A stretch of 19,392 bases of DNA from Methanosarcinales archaeon ex4572_44 (GCA_002254825.2 NJEL02000048.1:1-19392), one strand, 5' to 3'. Shown: positions 7,595 to 15,379, counted from the first letter of the stretch. Translations and numbers: made by a program. Notes: generated by a model not told the origin, from the letters alone.

Positions 7595-7602
7595 CTATAT
7601 AC
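7595..7602 (+). promoter_or_regulatory. TATA box for the membrane protein gene
   Basis: CTATATAC is centred about 35 bases before the ATG at 7633, so transcription should start a few bases upstream of it. No ribosome binding site is visible, consistent with a nearly leaderless message. Confidence 0.5.
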
Positions 7603-7632
7603 GTCTTATCCCATTTAGGTCTCTGATTAAAG

Positions 7633-8037
7633 ATGGTTGGTAGGTTGCTGGATGATCATATTTCCAGGAGATTCGTGGTGGTGATGGTGGTAGCACTCTT
7701 CCTGTATGCGATGGTTCTCGGGATTATATACCTTGCATCTGGAAAGGGTGAGAGAGTTATGGTACCTGTTCCTGTTTTGCTGCTTGTTTTTGCTCTTGCA
7801 CTTATATTCACGTCCATGTTTTTTGTTGAACGGGGTGCTGTTTATCCTTGGTCAATTGTTGGTGGTGGAATCACGGCTCTTGGAGTCACTTTCATCTTCA
7901 CGGCGGTTTACGGCGGAATACAGTATATGAAAGGTAATGGGTTTGCTGAGCTTGGTTGGGATACATCGATGTATATACTGGCAGCTTGTATCATCGTGAG
8001 TGTGGTGATAACGACTTATATAGGTGAAAGAACATGA
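7633..8037 (+). CDS. Four-helix membrane protein of unknown function
   Basis: The protein has 134 residues with four predicted membrane helices, roughly at residues 14-36, 44-65, 72-96 and 110-128. The loops are short; the first carries GKGER and the second a single ER pair. I recognise no family. It has no signal peptide and no cofactor motif. It lies 46 bases upstream of a large coiled-coil gene on the same strand, and the two are likely co-transcribed from the TATA box at 7595. The pair could be a membrane anchor with a cytoplasmic rod protein, which is inference. Confidence 0.7.
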   Translation: MVGRLLDDHISRRFVVVMVVALFLYAMVLGIIYLASGKGERVMVPVPVLLLVFALALIFTSMFFVERGAVYPWSIVGGGITALGVTFIFTAVYGGIQYMKGNGFAELGWDTSMYILAACIIVSVVITTYIGERT

Positions 8038-8083
8038 TCCTGAGTCGCTTTTCATCCCGAGTGATCTGTGAGTTGTTTCATTG

Positions 8084-9349
8084 ATGTTTTTTGACAGATT
8101 GTTTAAAAAAAAAGATGTAATTAGGAGTATTCCTGATTTAAGCCTTCTTGACCATGCGGAACTTGAAAAATGGGTAGTCCACATGCTTGAAAAGGAGTCT
8201 ATGGTTTTTGATTTTGACCTTGATGGACTGATGAATGACCTTGGAGATACCATCGGTATGCTTGCTCTTAAGATTGATGAGATGGATGAAATCAAGATTG
8301 AGACTGGTGGGCGGAAAAACAAGATCATAGAATTTAATAAAAATAATATGGCGAAACAGGTTAGAGCATTTCTTGACAATACCGTTCTTCCAGCAGACTA
8401 TACCTATGAGAAATTGTTAGATTTTTACCAGAAGAGCGAGCAGAGCCTTCGAGTATCGCTTGAAAACTCGTTAAAGAGCTACCAATATGTAAGAGCCCTA
8501 ATCCCAGGTTCACGTGAAGTAATCGATCTAATCAAACAGATAAACATGCTTTTGGACAGAATGCATAACCAGCTTGAAGAAAAGAAGAAAGTAATAGACG
8601 AGCTCACAACTATGCAGGAGATAATAAGGGAGTTAGATGAGAACGATAGAGAGAGTGCGAGAGAAGAAGAACTTCTATGTACGCTCGATGAGAAGATAAA
8701 CCGTGCAAATTCAAAAATAAACACTATCGATGAAGAGATTCAAGAAATCAAGGGAACTCGTGAGTGGAAGGAGTACAATAGCCTATCAGAACTCAAAGAA
8801 GAACTTCTCAGTGCACGTGAACGTATAAACAGCCAACTCAATAACCAGGTGTCACCGCTCGTGAAAGTCCTAAAACGACTTGAAAAGCAGTGCAAAAGCG
8901 GACGACACCACCTTGCCGACAACCACAAAGAGACTTTAAAGCAACTCCTAACAACACCACATGCAGTAAATGACCCTGATTTATTCTTCAAGTACCTCAG
9001 TGAATTACTCACGCGTGACAACCTCGGCGTAAGCCCGCAGAAGATGGAGAAGATAACCTCACACCTCAAATACCTCATCCTGAGCCACATGTTCGAAGAA
9101 CAACAGACAGCACACAGAAAGACAAGCCTCGAACTTTCAAAGCTCATAGAGAAAATCAACAAGTCAAAAGTGCGTAAGAAAGTCGAAGAGCTTGAAAGAC
9201 TCCAATCTGACGAAAAAATTGCACTGAGCACGCTTCAAACCGAGAAGGAAAATCACAAGCAGAGAATTGAACAACTATCCAGCAAGAAAAAATATCTTGA
9301 AGAAAAACGTGGAGAGAATATTGCCAAGCTACAGAAAAGTATGTTGTAA
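8084..9349 (+). CDS. Coiled-coil protein of unknown function
   Basis: This 421-residue soluble protein starts MFFDRLFKKKD. Residues 1 to about 130 look globular or mixed (SLLDHAELEKWVVHML, DLDGLMNDLGDTIG). Long charged coiled-coil helices follow at about 150-265 and again at about 345-420, rich in E, K, L and Q, with a less charged middle around GSREV and GVSPQKMEK. Similar archaeal proteins are sometimes labelled SbcC-like, but no Walker or ABC ATPase motif is present, so that name is not supported. A GTGATC at 8061-8066 matches the ribosome binding consensus but is far (17 bases) from ATG 8084; an in-frame TTG at 8081 is an alternative start. The coding strand shifts from G/T-rich at the 5' end to A/C-rich at the 3' end. 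Confidence 0.72.
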   Translation: MFFDRLFKKKDVIRSIPDLSLLDHAELEKWVVHMLEKESMVFDFDLDGLMNDLGDTIGMLALKIDEMDEIKIETGGRKNKIIEFNKNNMAKQVRAFLDNTVLPADYTYEKLLDFYQKSEQSLRVSLENSLKSYQYVRALIPGSREVIDLIKQINMLLDRMHNQLEEKKKVIDELTTMQEIIRELDENDRESAREEELLCTLDEKINRANSKINTIDEEIQEIKGTREWKEYNSLSELKEELLSARERINSQLNNQVSPLVKVLKRLEKQCKSGRHHLADNHKETLKQLLTTPHAVNDPDLFFKYLSELLTRDNLGVSPQKMEKITSHLKYLILSHMFEEQQTAHRKTSLELSKLIEKINKSKVRKKVEELERLQSDEKIALSTLQTEKENHKQRIEQLSSKKKYLEEKRGENIAKLQKSML

Positions 9350-9553
9350 CTACTCAGCATCGTTGATAAATATATCTTTACACAGAACAAATAAAACGAA
9401 ACCCTTATATGACAAAAACGCTAACAGGTTCAGTGACTATTTAAGGACGGGGTATATCGTGACTGCGAGACGGCTAACCTGCGCATCCTTATATATCAAA
9501 ATTTTAAAAAATAATCGAAAGTTAATACATTATATTTTTAAACATGCAGATCT

Positions 9554-9952
9554 CTATTCTTCGGGCACTCTTAAATAATAGGCACTTAATTTATGGCGCA
9601 AGATATCTCTCGTTTCGTCGCTCAATTGGAGTAATTTTGAAGGTAACATTTTTTCATTGTTGTTGCCTAGATCTTTTCTTCTGATATTAAAAATGTTATT
9701 GAAATCAATCACCATGTCATTGTTAAGAATGCCATTATATTTTTTAAAAAATATATAATCTGCTTTCTGAATTGTACAACACGGTGTAATCACTGCAACT
9801 AGATTAAATCGTACATCAATAGAAAAAAAAGGTTTTTGGAAATAAATATTATCAATATCAAGAAAATTATAAGTAATTACACCAGGACTAATCAATCCTT
9901 TAATGATATCTCCTTGTCTAATAATTTGATCGGGAGGGTCTTTATAAAACAT
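9554..9952 (-). CDS. Unknown protein, third gene of AT-rich cassette
   Basis: This 132-residue protein starts MFYKDPPDQIIRQGDIIKG and has a central VAVITPCCTIQKADYIFF strand. The layout, a RQGDI-x-x-G opening followed by a hydrophobic strand ending in a Cys pair, is a pattern seen in uncharacterised mobile or defence-linked proteins, but I cannot name the family. The sequence is AT-rich with many Asn, Ile and Lys residues, unlike neighbouring housekeeping genes. It starts 12 bases after the stop of the 108-residue gene at 9965, so it is part of the same operon. The 204 bases between it and the coiled-coil gene hold no gene I can support. Confidence 0.62.
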   Translation of the reverse strand: MFYKDPPDQIIRQGDIIKGLISPGVITYNFLDIDNIYFQKPFFSIDVRFNLVAVITPCCTIQKADYIFFKKYNGILNNDMVIDFNNIFNIRRKDLGNNNEKMLPSKLLQLSDETRDILRHKLSAYYLRVPEE

Positions 9953-9964
9953 AGCGAAAACCGT

Positions 9965-10291
9965 TTAATCTTCCTCATAATATTTTTCAACATCCCAATA
10001 ATTGTATCTTTTACTCATTTGTTCATCAGAATACAAGTTTTTAATTATTTCAACACTCTTAATACCCACAACTTCATGATTATCATTTTCTATTAAACCG
10101 ATTTTGTATTTTCCGAATTCTAAATATCTAATGTGCAGTCCTTCTCTATCTTCAAAATCGACCTCCTTATCATTCTCAAACTCTTTTTTTTCTGAACCTT
10201 GAATTAATATACCCCATCCCGTTGAATCAATTTCAGAAGTATCTTCATATTCAGCAATTAAGCTACCCGTGATATCCTCTATTTTATTCAT
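9965..10291 (-). CDS. Unknown acidic protein, second gene of AT-rich cassette
   Basis: This 108-residue acidic protein starts MNKIEDITGSLIAEYED. Its middle is likely beta-rich (GWGILIQGSEKKEF, LEFGKYKIGLIEND) and its C-terminal tail is charged and aromatic (YNYWDVEKYYEED). No motif or family is recognised and no membrane segment is present. Its start overlaps the stop of the TIGR04255-like gene by 8 bases and its stop lies 12 bases before the next gene, so the three are probably made together. It could be a partner or inhibitor of one of the others; nothing in the sequence decides this. Confidence 0.6.
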   Translation of the reverse strand: MNKIEDITGSLIAEYEDTSEIDSTGWGILIQGSEKKEFENDKEVDFEDREGLHIRYLEFGKYKIGLIENDNHEVVGIKSVEIIKNLYSDEQMSKRYNYWDVEKYYEED

Positions 10292-10706
10292 TTGTCATTC
10301 TCATATATTCTTTAAAGTTCTCAGTAATATTCGAAAGAAATTCCTTTTTTATTAGATGTTTTAACTCATCAGTAACATTTAGGAAATTACTCGCTTCAAC
10401 ATTAATGGAATAACCATCAAAGTCCATAATGTATTTATAAGAGTTATCAATTTCTCTTATAGCAGATTGAAATAAGAGTTGGTAATTTTTTTTTGGTATT
10501 GGGTTTTCATTGTCTTTAATTGAAATCCCCTTTTCATCGATGGCAAATGCTTGTTCAGAAATTTGTGAAGATTTTGGAAAATCATCCATTATTTCTAATT
10601 GAAATTCTCCAATTCTTTGATTTATGTAAAATAAATGTGGAAATCGAACTTCAAAAGCTACTTCATGAAGTGGTGGATTAGCAAAAATCTCATCATTAGA
10701 ATTCAT
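10284..10706 (-). CDS. Shortened TIGR04255-like protein, first gene of AT-rich cassette
   Basis: This 140-residue protein opens with FANPPLHEVAFEVRFPHLF, which matches the N-terminal signature of the sporadically distributed TIGR04255 family. The end, with KYIMDFDGYS and LIKKEFLSNITENFKEYM, resembles the C terminus of that family. Full members are about 240-260 residues, so roughly 100 residues from the middle appear to be missing while the frame stays open. The family has no known function and is scattered across bacteria and archaea in a way that suggests transfer. ATG 10706 is chosen over a GTG at 10718 that overlaps the AGGTG motif. Regional GC is low: 14 of 60 bases at 10321-10380. Confidence 0.65.
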   Translation of the reverse strand: MNSNDEIFANPPLHEVAFEVRFPHLFYINQRIGEFQLEIMDDFPKSSQISEQAFAIDEKGISIKDNENPIPKKNYQLLFQSAIREIDNSYKYIMDFDGYSINVEASNFLNVTDELKHLIKKEFLSNITENFKEYMRMTNE

Positions 10707-10728
10707 AGCATCTTCCACACCTTTAATC

Positions 10729-10738
10729 TATATAATAT
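10729..10738 (-). promoter_or_regulatory. TATA box for the AT-rich cassette
   Basis: The minus strand reads ATTATATAG about 25-30 bases before the ATG at 10706, predicting a nearly leaderless message and giving the three-gene cassette its own promoter. The general AT-richness here lowers confidence. Confidence 0.4.
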
Positions 10739-10896
10739 TTCTATTTATCGATTATTAGTTTATCTTGATTTGATATGAAGTTTTCTAATTCATGCGCCCT
10801 CAAGATGCCCCAGACATGAGCATAGCGTCGTACGGGGGTCAGTGACTGATCTTTCTTCGTGGAGCATCTGCTTTCATTAATTCGTGTATGTTGGGC

Positions 10897-11589
10897 TTAT
10901 TCTTTGTGTTCAAATCTGTTTTTGAATTTTTTAATCTGTTCTTCTGTGCCTACGATTGCAAGTGTGCTGTTTTCTTTTATCTTTTGTTCTGGTGTGATCT
11001 TTGTGAGGAGTGTGTCTCCTTCTTGTATTCCTATGATGCTGCAGCCAGTTGTTTCTATGAGATTCAGTTCTATGATGCTCTTGTTTTTGAGTGGTGATCT
11101 GTGTGTAACTTTGTACTTTTCTACCATGATGCCTTCGTACATCAGGATCATTTCTTCGCTTTCTTGTTCTGTTAGGGTTAACCGTGTGAGCATCTGTCCT
11201 GCTGTGCTTGGGAGAGATGCTACGTAGTCTGCGCCTGCTTTGTATATTTTATCGATTGAGGGCTGGTGGTTTGCTCGTACCAGCATTATGGCGTGTGGAT
11301 TGAGGTTTCTTGCAACGAGGGTTGAGAAGATGGCATTGGTGTCACTGCCCAGTGTGATTATTACGGTGTGTGCGGTTTCTACCCCTGCGCGTTTTAGTGT
11401 TTCTTCATCGACCCCGTCTCCAATGATGTAGTTGTATTCGCTGTCTTTGAGTTTTCCGTGATCGGTGTCTATTATGATGAAGTTCACGTTTTCGTCATGC
11501 AGTACTCCTGCCACTCTTCGTCCAACGTCTCCAAAACCTATCAGGACCATGTGGTCATCTGGATTGAAGTTGTTTTCTGTGTCTACCAT
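10897..11589 (-). CDS. RCK-domain protein (TrkA-N plus TrkA-C)
   Basis: This 230-residue cytoplasmic protein has a Rossmann-type RCK domain with VLIGFGDVGRR at about residues 15-25 and IIIDTD about 20 residues later, the usual NAD(H) or nucleotide site. A TrkA-C domain follows at about 150-230 (KNKSIIELNLIETTGCSIIGI...LAIVGTEEQIKKF). There is no membrane segment, so it must act on a transport protein. Its ATG overlaps the end of the adjacent K+ channel gene by 7 bases. It likely forms part of the gating ring of that channel or a second regulatory ring. It is shorter than two-repeat TrkA proteins, which have about 440 residues. Confidence 0.85.
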   Translation of the reverse strand: MVDTENNFNPDDHMVLIGFGDVGRRVAGVLHDENVNFIIIDTDHGKLKDSEYNYIIGDGVDEETLKRAGVETAHTVIITLGSDTNAIFSTLVARNLNPHAIMLVRANHQPSIDKIYKAGADYVASLPSTAGQMLTRLTLTEQESEEMILMYEGIMVEKYKVTHRSPLKNKSIIELNLIETTGCSIIGIQEGDTLLTKITPEQKIKENSTLAIVGTEEQIKKFKNRFEHKE

Positions 11590-12596
11590 GTCAGCCTCTT
11601 CAGTTTTGTTAGTTGTTCTTTGGTGCCTGATGCAAGCAGTACCGAGTTTTCGCGTATCACTTCATCTGGTGAAGGGTTGACGTGGAAGTATCCACCACTC
11701 CATATGCCGATAATGTTTGCACCTGTACGTTCCCGTATTCTGCTCTCCCGTATCTTTTTTCCGATGAGCGCACTTCTGGAGTATATAAAAAATTCGGAGA
11801 TGTCAAGCCCTTCAAAGACTTCTGTTACATCTGATATTTGGTCTGTTAGTCGATAGGTTGATTTTTTTCCGATGTATGTGCCAAGAAGTGTTTTTGGTGA
11901 TAAAACGCGTGTTGCTCCTGCATAGCGCAGATAATCTGCCTTTTTCAAGTCATCTACGAGTGCTATGATCTCCACATCACAGATCTCTCTTGCTGTGAGC
12001 ACAATTGCCGCGTTCTCCTCATCGCTCTTATCAGCAATCAGTATTTTCGCCTCCTCAACGCCTGCTTCGATCAGTGCATCTTCGTCGCTCGGATCAGTGA
12101 ATACGACTGGCACACCTTTTCTCTGGAGCCTACGAACAGTTGACTCATCATCTTCCAGCACCACTAATGCATGCTTGTGTTCGATGAGTTCCTGGACGAG
12201 CACCTCAACAAGTGGGTTGTATCCGCAGATTATGACGTGATTTTTCAAGTTCTCAGGTGGTCTGGTCGGCAACATGAATGTTTTAATTCTTCCCTCAGCC
12301 CAAGGTATGACTACAAATGGAACTAAAAGCCCGAATATTAATCCAATACCAGTTATAGCAACGAATACTGAGTAAAGTTGCCCAATTGAAGAAGTGAGCA
12401 CGATGTCTCCATAACCAACAGTAGTCATCGTCATAACCGTCCAATAAATACCTGTAACAAGACCAACATCGTCACCAGTCTCGGTGAGATAGATGTATCC
12501 AAATACAAAGGAGTGAATTATTATTACAATCAGGAAGACGAAGAGGTAAGCGAGAAAGTTTTTCAAGATACCATCGTCACGATGCTGCTCACTCAT
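11583..12596 (-). CDS. MthK-like potassium channel with RCK domain
   Basis: This 337-residue membrane protein has one helix at about residues 13-37, a pore helix and K+ selectivity filter TTVGYGD at 58-64, and a second helix at about 73-98. A cytoplasmic RCK domain follows (VIICGYNPLVEVL at about 121-133) and then a TrkA-C domain (ANIIGIWSGGY...LLASGTKEQLTKL). This is the MthK plan: a tetrameric channel gated by a ring of RCK domains, usually through Ca2+ or nucleotide. An in-frame ATG at 12695 would add 33 residues, but an AT box at about 12712-12718 places transcription start near or after it, so I prefer 12596. A palindrome sits right at that start. The gene is followed by a separate RCK gene. 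Confidence 0.9.
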   Translation of the reverse strand: MSEQHRDDGILKNFLAYLFVFLIVIIIHSFVFGYIYLTETGDDVGLVTGIYWTVMTMTTVGYGDIVLTSSIGQLYSVFVAITGIGLIFGLLVPFVVIPWAEGRIKTFMLPTRPPENLKNHVIICGYNPLVEVLVQELIEHKHALVVLEDDESTVRRLQRKGVPVVFTDPSDEDALIEAGVEEAKILIADKSDEENAAIVLTAREICDVEIIALVDDLKKADYLRYAGATRVLSPKTLLGTYIGKKSTYRLTDQISDVTEVFEGLDISEFFIYSRSALIGKKIRESRIRERTGANIIGIWSGGYFHVNPSPDEVIRENSVLLASGTKEQLTKLKRLTW

Positions 12597-12614
12597 CCAG
12601 ATCAGAGATCTGGA
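12596..12614. repeat. Perfect palindrome, TCCAGATC-AGA-GATCTGGA, at the channel gene start
   Basis: An 8-bp stem with a 3-base loop lies directly upstream of, and touches, ATG 12596. If translation starts there, the hairpin would cover the ribosome binding region. If it starts at 12695, the hairpin codes in frame for SRSLIW and would be a palindrome inside a protein gene. Its stem core is shared with 6-20 and 15630-15648. Confidence 0.6.
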
Positions 12615-12763
12615 GGTCTGCTTTACAGAAGTAAAGCAAATCCGTAAGCGGCTCTTGATTATAGAATAACCACGACCACCAATCACACCCACCATAATTA
12701 TTCTAATAACATATTAATTTACCGTGGACACTGAACTCAAAAAAACAAGCTTCTCAGAGTTGG

Positions 12764-13426
12764 TCAGAGGTATCCGAGTGCATCCTCGATCCGACCGACC
12801 TCATGACCTGTGGTCTCGGACCCAACTGCATACCCGTGCGTGTTGGCAAGTATCCCTGATCCGACGAGTGGCGAGCCGAAGTTGATCGTGCCAACATCGA
12901 CAGGGAGGTTAAAGTGGTCTTCAAGCACCCCGATCTCGTGATCGGTGATCTTTGGATTTACAAGCAAGCCTTTCTCGGTTGCAACGCCTGCCATCCCGAC
13001 AGTGCCAAGACCTGCTATCGTCCCACGTATAGCGTCCACTTTGAGTGTTTCTGCTATCGTTTTGATTGATTTATCTGAGATTTCTGGGTGAACTAGTGCT
13101 GAAGTATCGTTTGTGAGGATGATGTTTCCGACAGCGGTCATTTTATCCATGAGACCTGTTGCTCTGCTGATATGCTTCTCTATGAGTGTAAGCTCTTCTT
13201 TGAAGATCTGATGGCTCGTGACAATTCCGTTGTTGTTCATCTGTACAAGGCATCCCACCACACTGCTTCCACCAACAAGCGAGTGAATAGCTCTTACACC
13301 GAGAAGCTCTTCCAAACGCTTCATACTTGCTTCACTGACACCAGTTGGCACTATGAGGGTGCTATCGTTGCACCGTGCAAAGACGCCTATTGCAGAGCTT
13401 CCGTTAATATCCACTTTAAGTCTCAT
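12764..13426 (-). CDS. tif6: Translation initiation factor 6 (aIF6)
   Basis: This 220-residue protein binds the large ribosomal subunit and blocks joining with the small one. It shows the repeated pentein pattern of the eIF6 family: SAIGVFARCNDSTLIVP, VGNIILTNDTSALVHPEIS, GTVGMAGVATEKGLLVNPKIT and GSGILANTHGYAVGSETTGHEVGRIEDALG. Length is normal. ATG 13426 is the first plausible start. In many euryarchaea tif6 follows rpl31e and precedes rpl18a (LX), prefoldin alpha and ftsY; here a broken GNAT gene comes before it and the downstream genes are absent, replaced by a K+ channel unit. Confidence 0.95.
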   Translation of the reverse strand: MRLKVDINGSSAIGVFARCNDSTLIVPTGVSEASMKRLEELLGVRAIHSLVGGSSVVGCLVQMNNNGIVTSHQIFKEELTLIEKHISRATGLMDKMTAVGNIILTNDTSALVHPEISDKSIKTIAETLKVDAIRGTIAGLGTVGMAGVATEKGLLVNPKITDHEIGVLEDHFNLPVDVGTINFGSPLVGSGILANTHGYAVGSETTGHEVGRIEDALGYL

Positions 13427-13513
13427 TTCAGTAAATACTCACTCCGTTTGGGTTAACGTTTCCAGTTCATCAGCCTGTAGCATATATTTCATGTTAGCGT
13501 AAGTTTGTACATT

Positions 13514-13934
13514 TTAATCCTCTAAGTATTCAGATTCAAAGGGATATTTCGCGAAGGCGGTCTTGTGTAGTTTAAATCCAAGTTTTCTATAGAATTCTTC
13601 GTTACCAAATGTAGAAGTTAGGTAGATATGCAAGTGTTCGTTATTTCTCAATAGTTCATTCATCATGCCTTCCAATTCCTTGTTTCTGGTACTCTGGAAG
13701 CACACCAAGATCAAAAATAGTCCCATAACAGATACCATCTGAAATTAGGCGTCCTGCTCCTACTAATTTGTCAGCCTTCCCTGCAGTAACTACTTTGAAG
13801 CTATTTATGAACGCAGATTTTATTTTGTTAAATTCGCTCCTTTTTCCCAAGCTAGCAACCAGTTCAACTTGGCTATAAAGATGATAAAGCTGTGGCCAGT
13901 CTACACATTCCGTTCCTGTTTTATAACTAACCAT
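13514..13934 (-). pseudogene. GNAT-family N-acetyltransferase with a frameshift
   Basis: The first frame runs from ATG 13934 (MVSYKTGTE) through LVGAGRLISDG, IFDLGVLPEYQKQGIG, which is the acetyl-CoA motif Q-x-x-G-x-G, and then stops after RHDE. A second frame carries on at about 13666 with MMNELLRNNEHLHIYLTSTFGNEEFYRKLGFKL, the standard GNAT C-terminal half, and ends at 13514. The family would read GIGRxMMNELL, so one added base or two missing bases near 13666-13668 explain the break. It may be a true pseudogene or a sequencing error. It lies between rpl31e and tif6, an unusual place for such a gene. Its substrate cannot be told. Confidence 0.85.
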
Positions 13935-14017
13935 TGTTATACCATTTTCTAATACGAATTTTCGCTAACTGGCAGTACATGAAAGCTTATAATTTCATAT
14001 ACACCAACAAATCACTC

Positions 14018-14278
14018 TTATTTTGCAAGTTCGGTCTCAACCACTCCGTCATCGAACTTGACTGCTCGAATCCGTATCTTTAATGGCGGTTTTGACGCGC
14101 CCCGTCCCCAGAGCCATTCGTTCACAGAACTGTCAATCTTTATATTTTCTCGTTCTGCCTTCATATGTCGCTCAAGGTAACTGCGCACTTCGTTCACAGA
14201 TCTCTTTGCACGCTTCCAACGAGGCGTTCTCTTCACAACTCGAAGGGGTATCGTGTACACCCGTTCAACTTCAGCCAT
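14018..14278 (-). CDS. rpl31e: Large subunit ribosomal protein L31e
   Basis: This 86-residue basic protein starts MAEVERVYTIPLRVVKRTPRWKRAKR and contains RSYLERHMKAE, IKIDSSVNEWLWGRGASKPPLKIRIRAVKFDDG, all typical of L31e. ATG 14278 has GGTGATT about 5 bases upstream, a strong match to the archaeal ribosome binding consensus. It follows rpl39e by 21 bases and sits in the conserved rps19e-pdcd5-rpl39e-rpl31e string. Confidence 0.96.
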   Translation of the reverse strand: MAEVERVYTIPLRVVKRTPRWKRAKRSVNEVRSYLERHMKAERENIKIDSSVNEWLWGRGASKPPLKIRIRAVKFDDGVVETELAK

Positions 14279-14299
14279 CTTCTAATCACCACTCTTCTA

Positions 14300-14452
14300 T
14301 CAGACTTTAAGCTTACTCCGTCTCCAGTGTCTACGCTTAGGATGGTTTACCACCTTGCGGTTCGTCTTAGCAATCGCCCATGAAGGAACTCGTTGGTTCT
14401 GATTATGCGCCTTAGCAAGCCGTTTCTTTCGTCCTTTTGAATTCAAACTCAT
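14300..14452 (-). CDS. rpl39e: Large subunit ribosomal protein L39e
   Basis: This 50-residue, very basic protein reads MSLNSKGRKKRLAKAHNQNQ, then RVPSWAIAKTN and HPKRRHWRRSKLKV, the hallmark of L39e, which lines the peptide exit tunnel. Length agrees with the family (about 51). ATG 14452 is the only start that gives the family N terminus; the ribosome binding site is weak. It lies 37 bases after the PDCD5-family gene and 21 bases before rpl31e. Confidence 0.95.
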   Translation of the reverse strand: MSLNSKGRKKRLAKAHNQNQRVPSWAIAKTNRKVVNHPKRRHWRRSKLKV

Positions 14453-14489
14453 TTATACTACACATCCAAAATTATAAGCACGCTCGTCT

Positions 14490-14813
14490 TCACCTGCGTG
14501 TGATCTGTATGTCTCTCTTCTTAGGCATTGCCTTACTCAAAAGTTTTTTGAGTTGAGCATCATCGATCTTGCCTCGCACCCTGCCGCTCTGGGCGAGTGC
14601 TATGAGCTGGGATTCTATCTGCTCCACAAGATCTGCTTTTGTCATCTTCAATCTGTTCAGCCGTTCTCTTGCCTCAGGTGTCAGAATCTGGCGCATCACC
14701 GCTTGCTTCTGGGCATCCAGTTCAGCCATTTGATCCTGTTCGTCGATCTGTGCCTGTTGTCCCTGTAACTCCTCGAGACGACGCTTGCGGATCGCTTCAA
14801 GTTCATCACCCAT
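14490..14813 (-). CDS. PDCD5-family DNA-binding protein
   Basis: This 107-residue protein belongs to the archaeal homologues of human PDCD5 (TFAR19). It starts MGDELEAIRKRRLEELQ, followed by a Gln-rich helix, the conserved core ILTPEARERLNRLKMTKADLVEQIESQLI, then GKIDDAQLKKLL. Members are small helical bundles that bind DNA weakly. ATG 14813 is supported by GAGGTG 8 bases upstream; an ATG three codons earlier overlaps that site. Its place between rps19e and rpl39e is conserved in euryarchaea and suggests a link to translation. Confidence 0.94.
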   Translation of the reverse strand: MGDELEAIRKRRLEELQGQQAQIDEQDQMAELDAQKQAVMRQILTPEARERLNRLKMTKADLVEQIESQLIALAQSGRVRGKIDDAQLKKLLSKAMPKKRDIQITRR

Positions 14814-14854
14814 AAAAAGCACACCTCAAATCTCAAATACTCTGATAGCCAATG

Positions 14855-15304
14855 CTAATATTTTGCAAGTGCTGGCATCTCCTCAACAAGCGAGAGCTTC
14901 ACCTCATGAGAAGCATTATCAAGGAAGGATTGGCCCTTAGCTGTGATCAAGCGGCCCTCTTTTGAAGATTCAATGAACCCAACCTTCTCCAAGCCCTCAA
15001 TAGCCTTACGCAACACAGCGCCACTCCCCCTCTCGAAACGAGGAGGCTTCGAACCACGCCTCTTCTTCCCACCATACACCGACCTGAGCCTCGCCACACC
15101 AACAGGACCATCAATATACACCCTACGGAGGATAGATGCACACCGCACATACCACCAGTCAGGGTCATCCGGGGGCAATCCCCTGTTCACACCTGTCTTC
15201 ACAAAGACAGACCACTCAGGAGGAGTGATACCATCCATATCCTTCAACTTAGCCGAGACCTTACCGATCAACTCACTTGCAGGTACATCATAGACCGTTG
15301 TCAT
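14855..15304 (-). CDS. rps19e: Small subunit ribosomal protein S19e
   Basis: This 149-residue protein has the S19e signature: TVYDVPASELI at the start, PPEWSVFVKTGVNRGLPPDDPDWWYVRCASILRRVYIDGPVGV, GGKKRRGSKPPRF and a winged-helix end (VGFIESSKEGRLITAKGQSFLD). ATG 15304 has GGTGA 5 bases upstream. It is the first gene of the ribosomal operon and acts in small-subunit maturation. Confidence 0.96.
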   Translation of the reverse strand: MTTVYDVPASELIGKVSAKLKDMDGITPPEWSVFVKTGVNRGLPPDDPDWWYVRCASILRRVYIDGPVGVARLRSVYGGKKRRGSKPPRFERGSGAVLRKAIEGLEKVGFIESSKEGRLITAKGQSFLDNASHEVKLSLVEEMPALAKY

Positions 15305-15333
15305 TCTTTCACCAGTAACAAACCAATTGATAG

Positions 15334-15341
15334 TTAAATAT
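15334..15341 (-). promoter_or_regulatory. TATA box for the rps19e operon
   Basis: The minus strand reads ATATTTAA about 30-35 bases before ATG 15304, placing the start site near 15312 just before the GGTGA ribosome binding site. Confidence 0.45.
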
Positions 15342-15379
15342 GAAACAGCGTGTTATCTCCAGTATACTATTTACCTCTT

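Noticed and set aside
7852..8379. A 175-codon minus-strand frame opposite the membrane and coiled-coil genes.
   Set aside because: It spans two real genes and their gap, is rich in Ser, Phe and Ile as expected from antisense of charged coding sequence, and has no recognisable motif.
9418..9482. Possible structured RNA after the coiled-coil gene: CAGGTT at 9425 can pair with AACCTG at 9476.
   Set aside because: Only one 6-bp long-range stem is seen and no conserved motif or promoter supports an RNA gene.
10838..10849. GGGTCAGTGACT at 10838-10849, its reverse complement near 18115-18126, and a one-mismatch copy at 9427-9438.
   Set aside because: Around twenty 12-base matches are expected by chance between both strands in a window of this size. 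The flanks share little beyond a short GGGCATC, and the copy near 18115 is in ancestral gyrA coding sequence.
10801..10860. Possible C/D box RNA between the RCK gene and the AT-rich cassette (CTGA near 10847).
   Set aside because: There is no convincing C box or second D box, and spacing does not fit.
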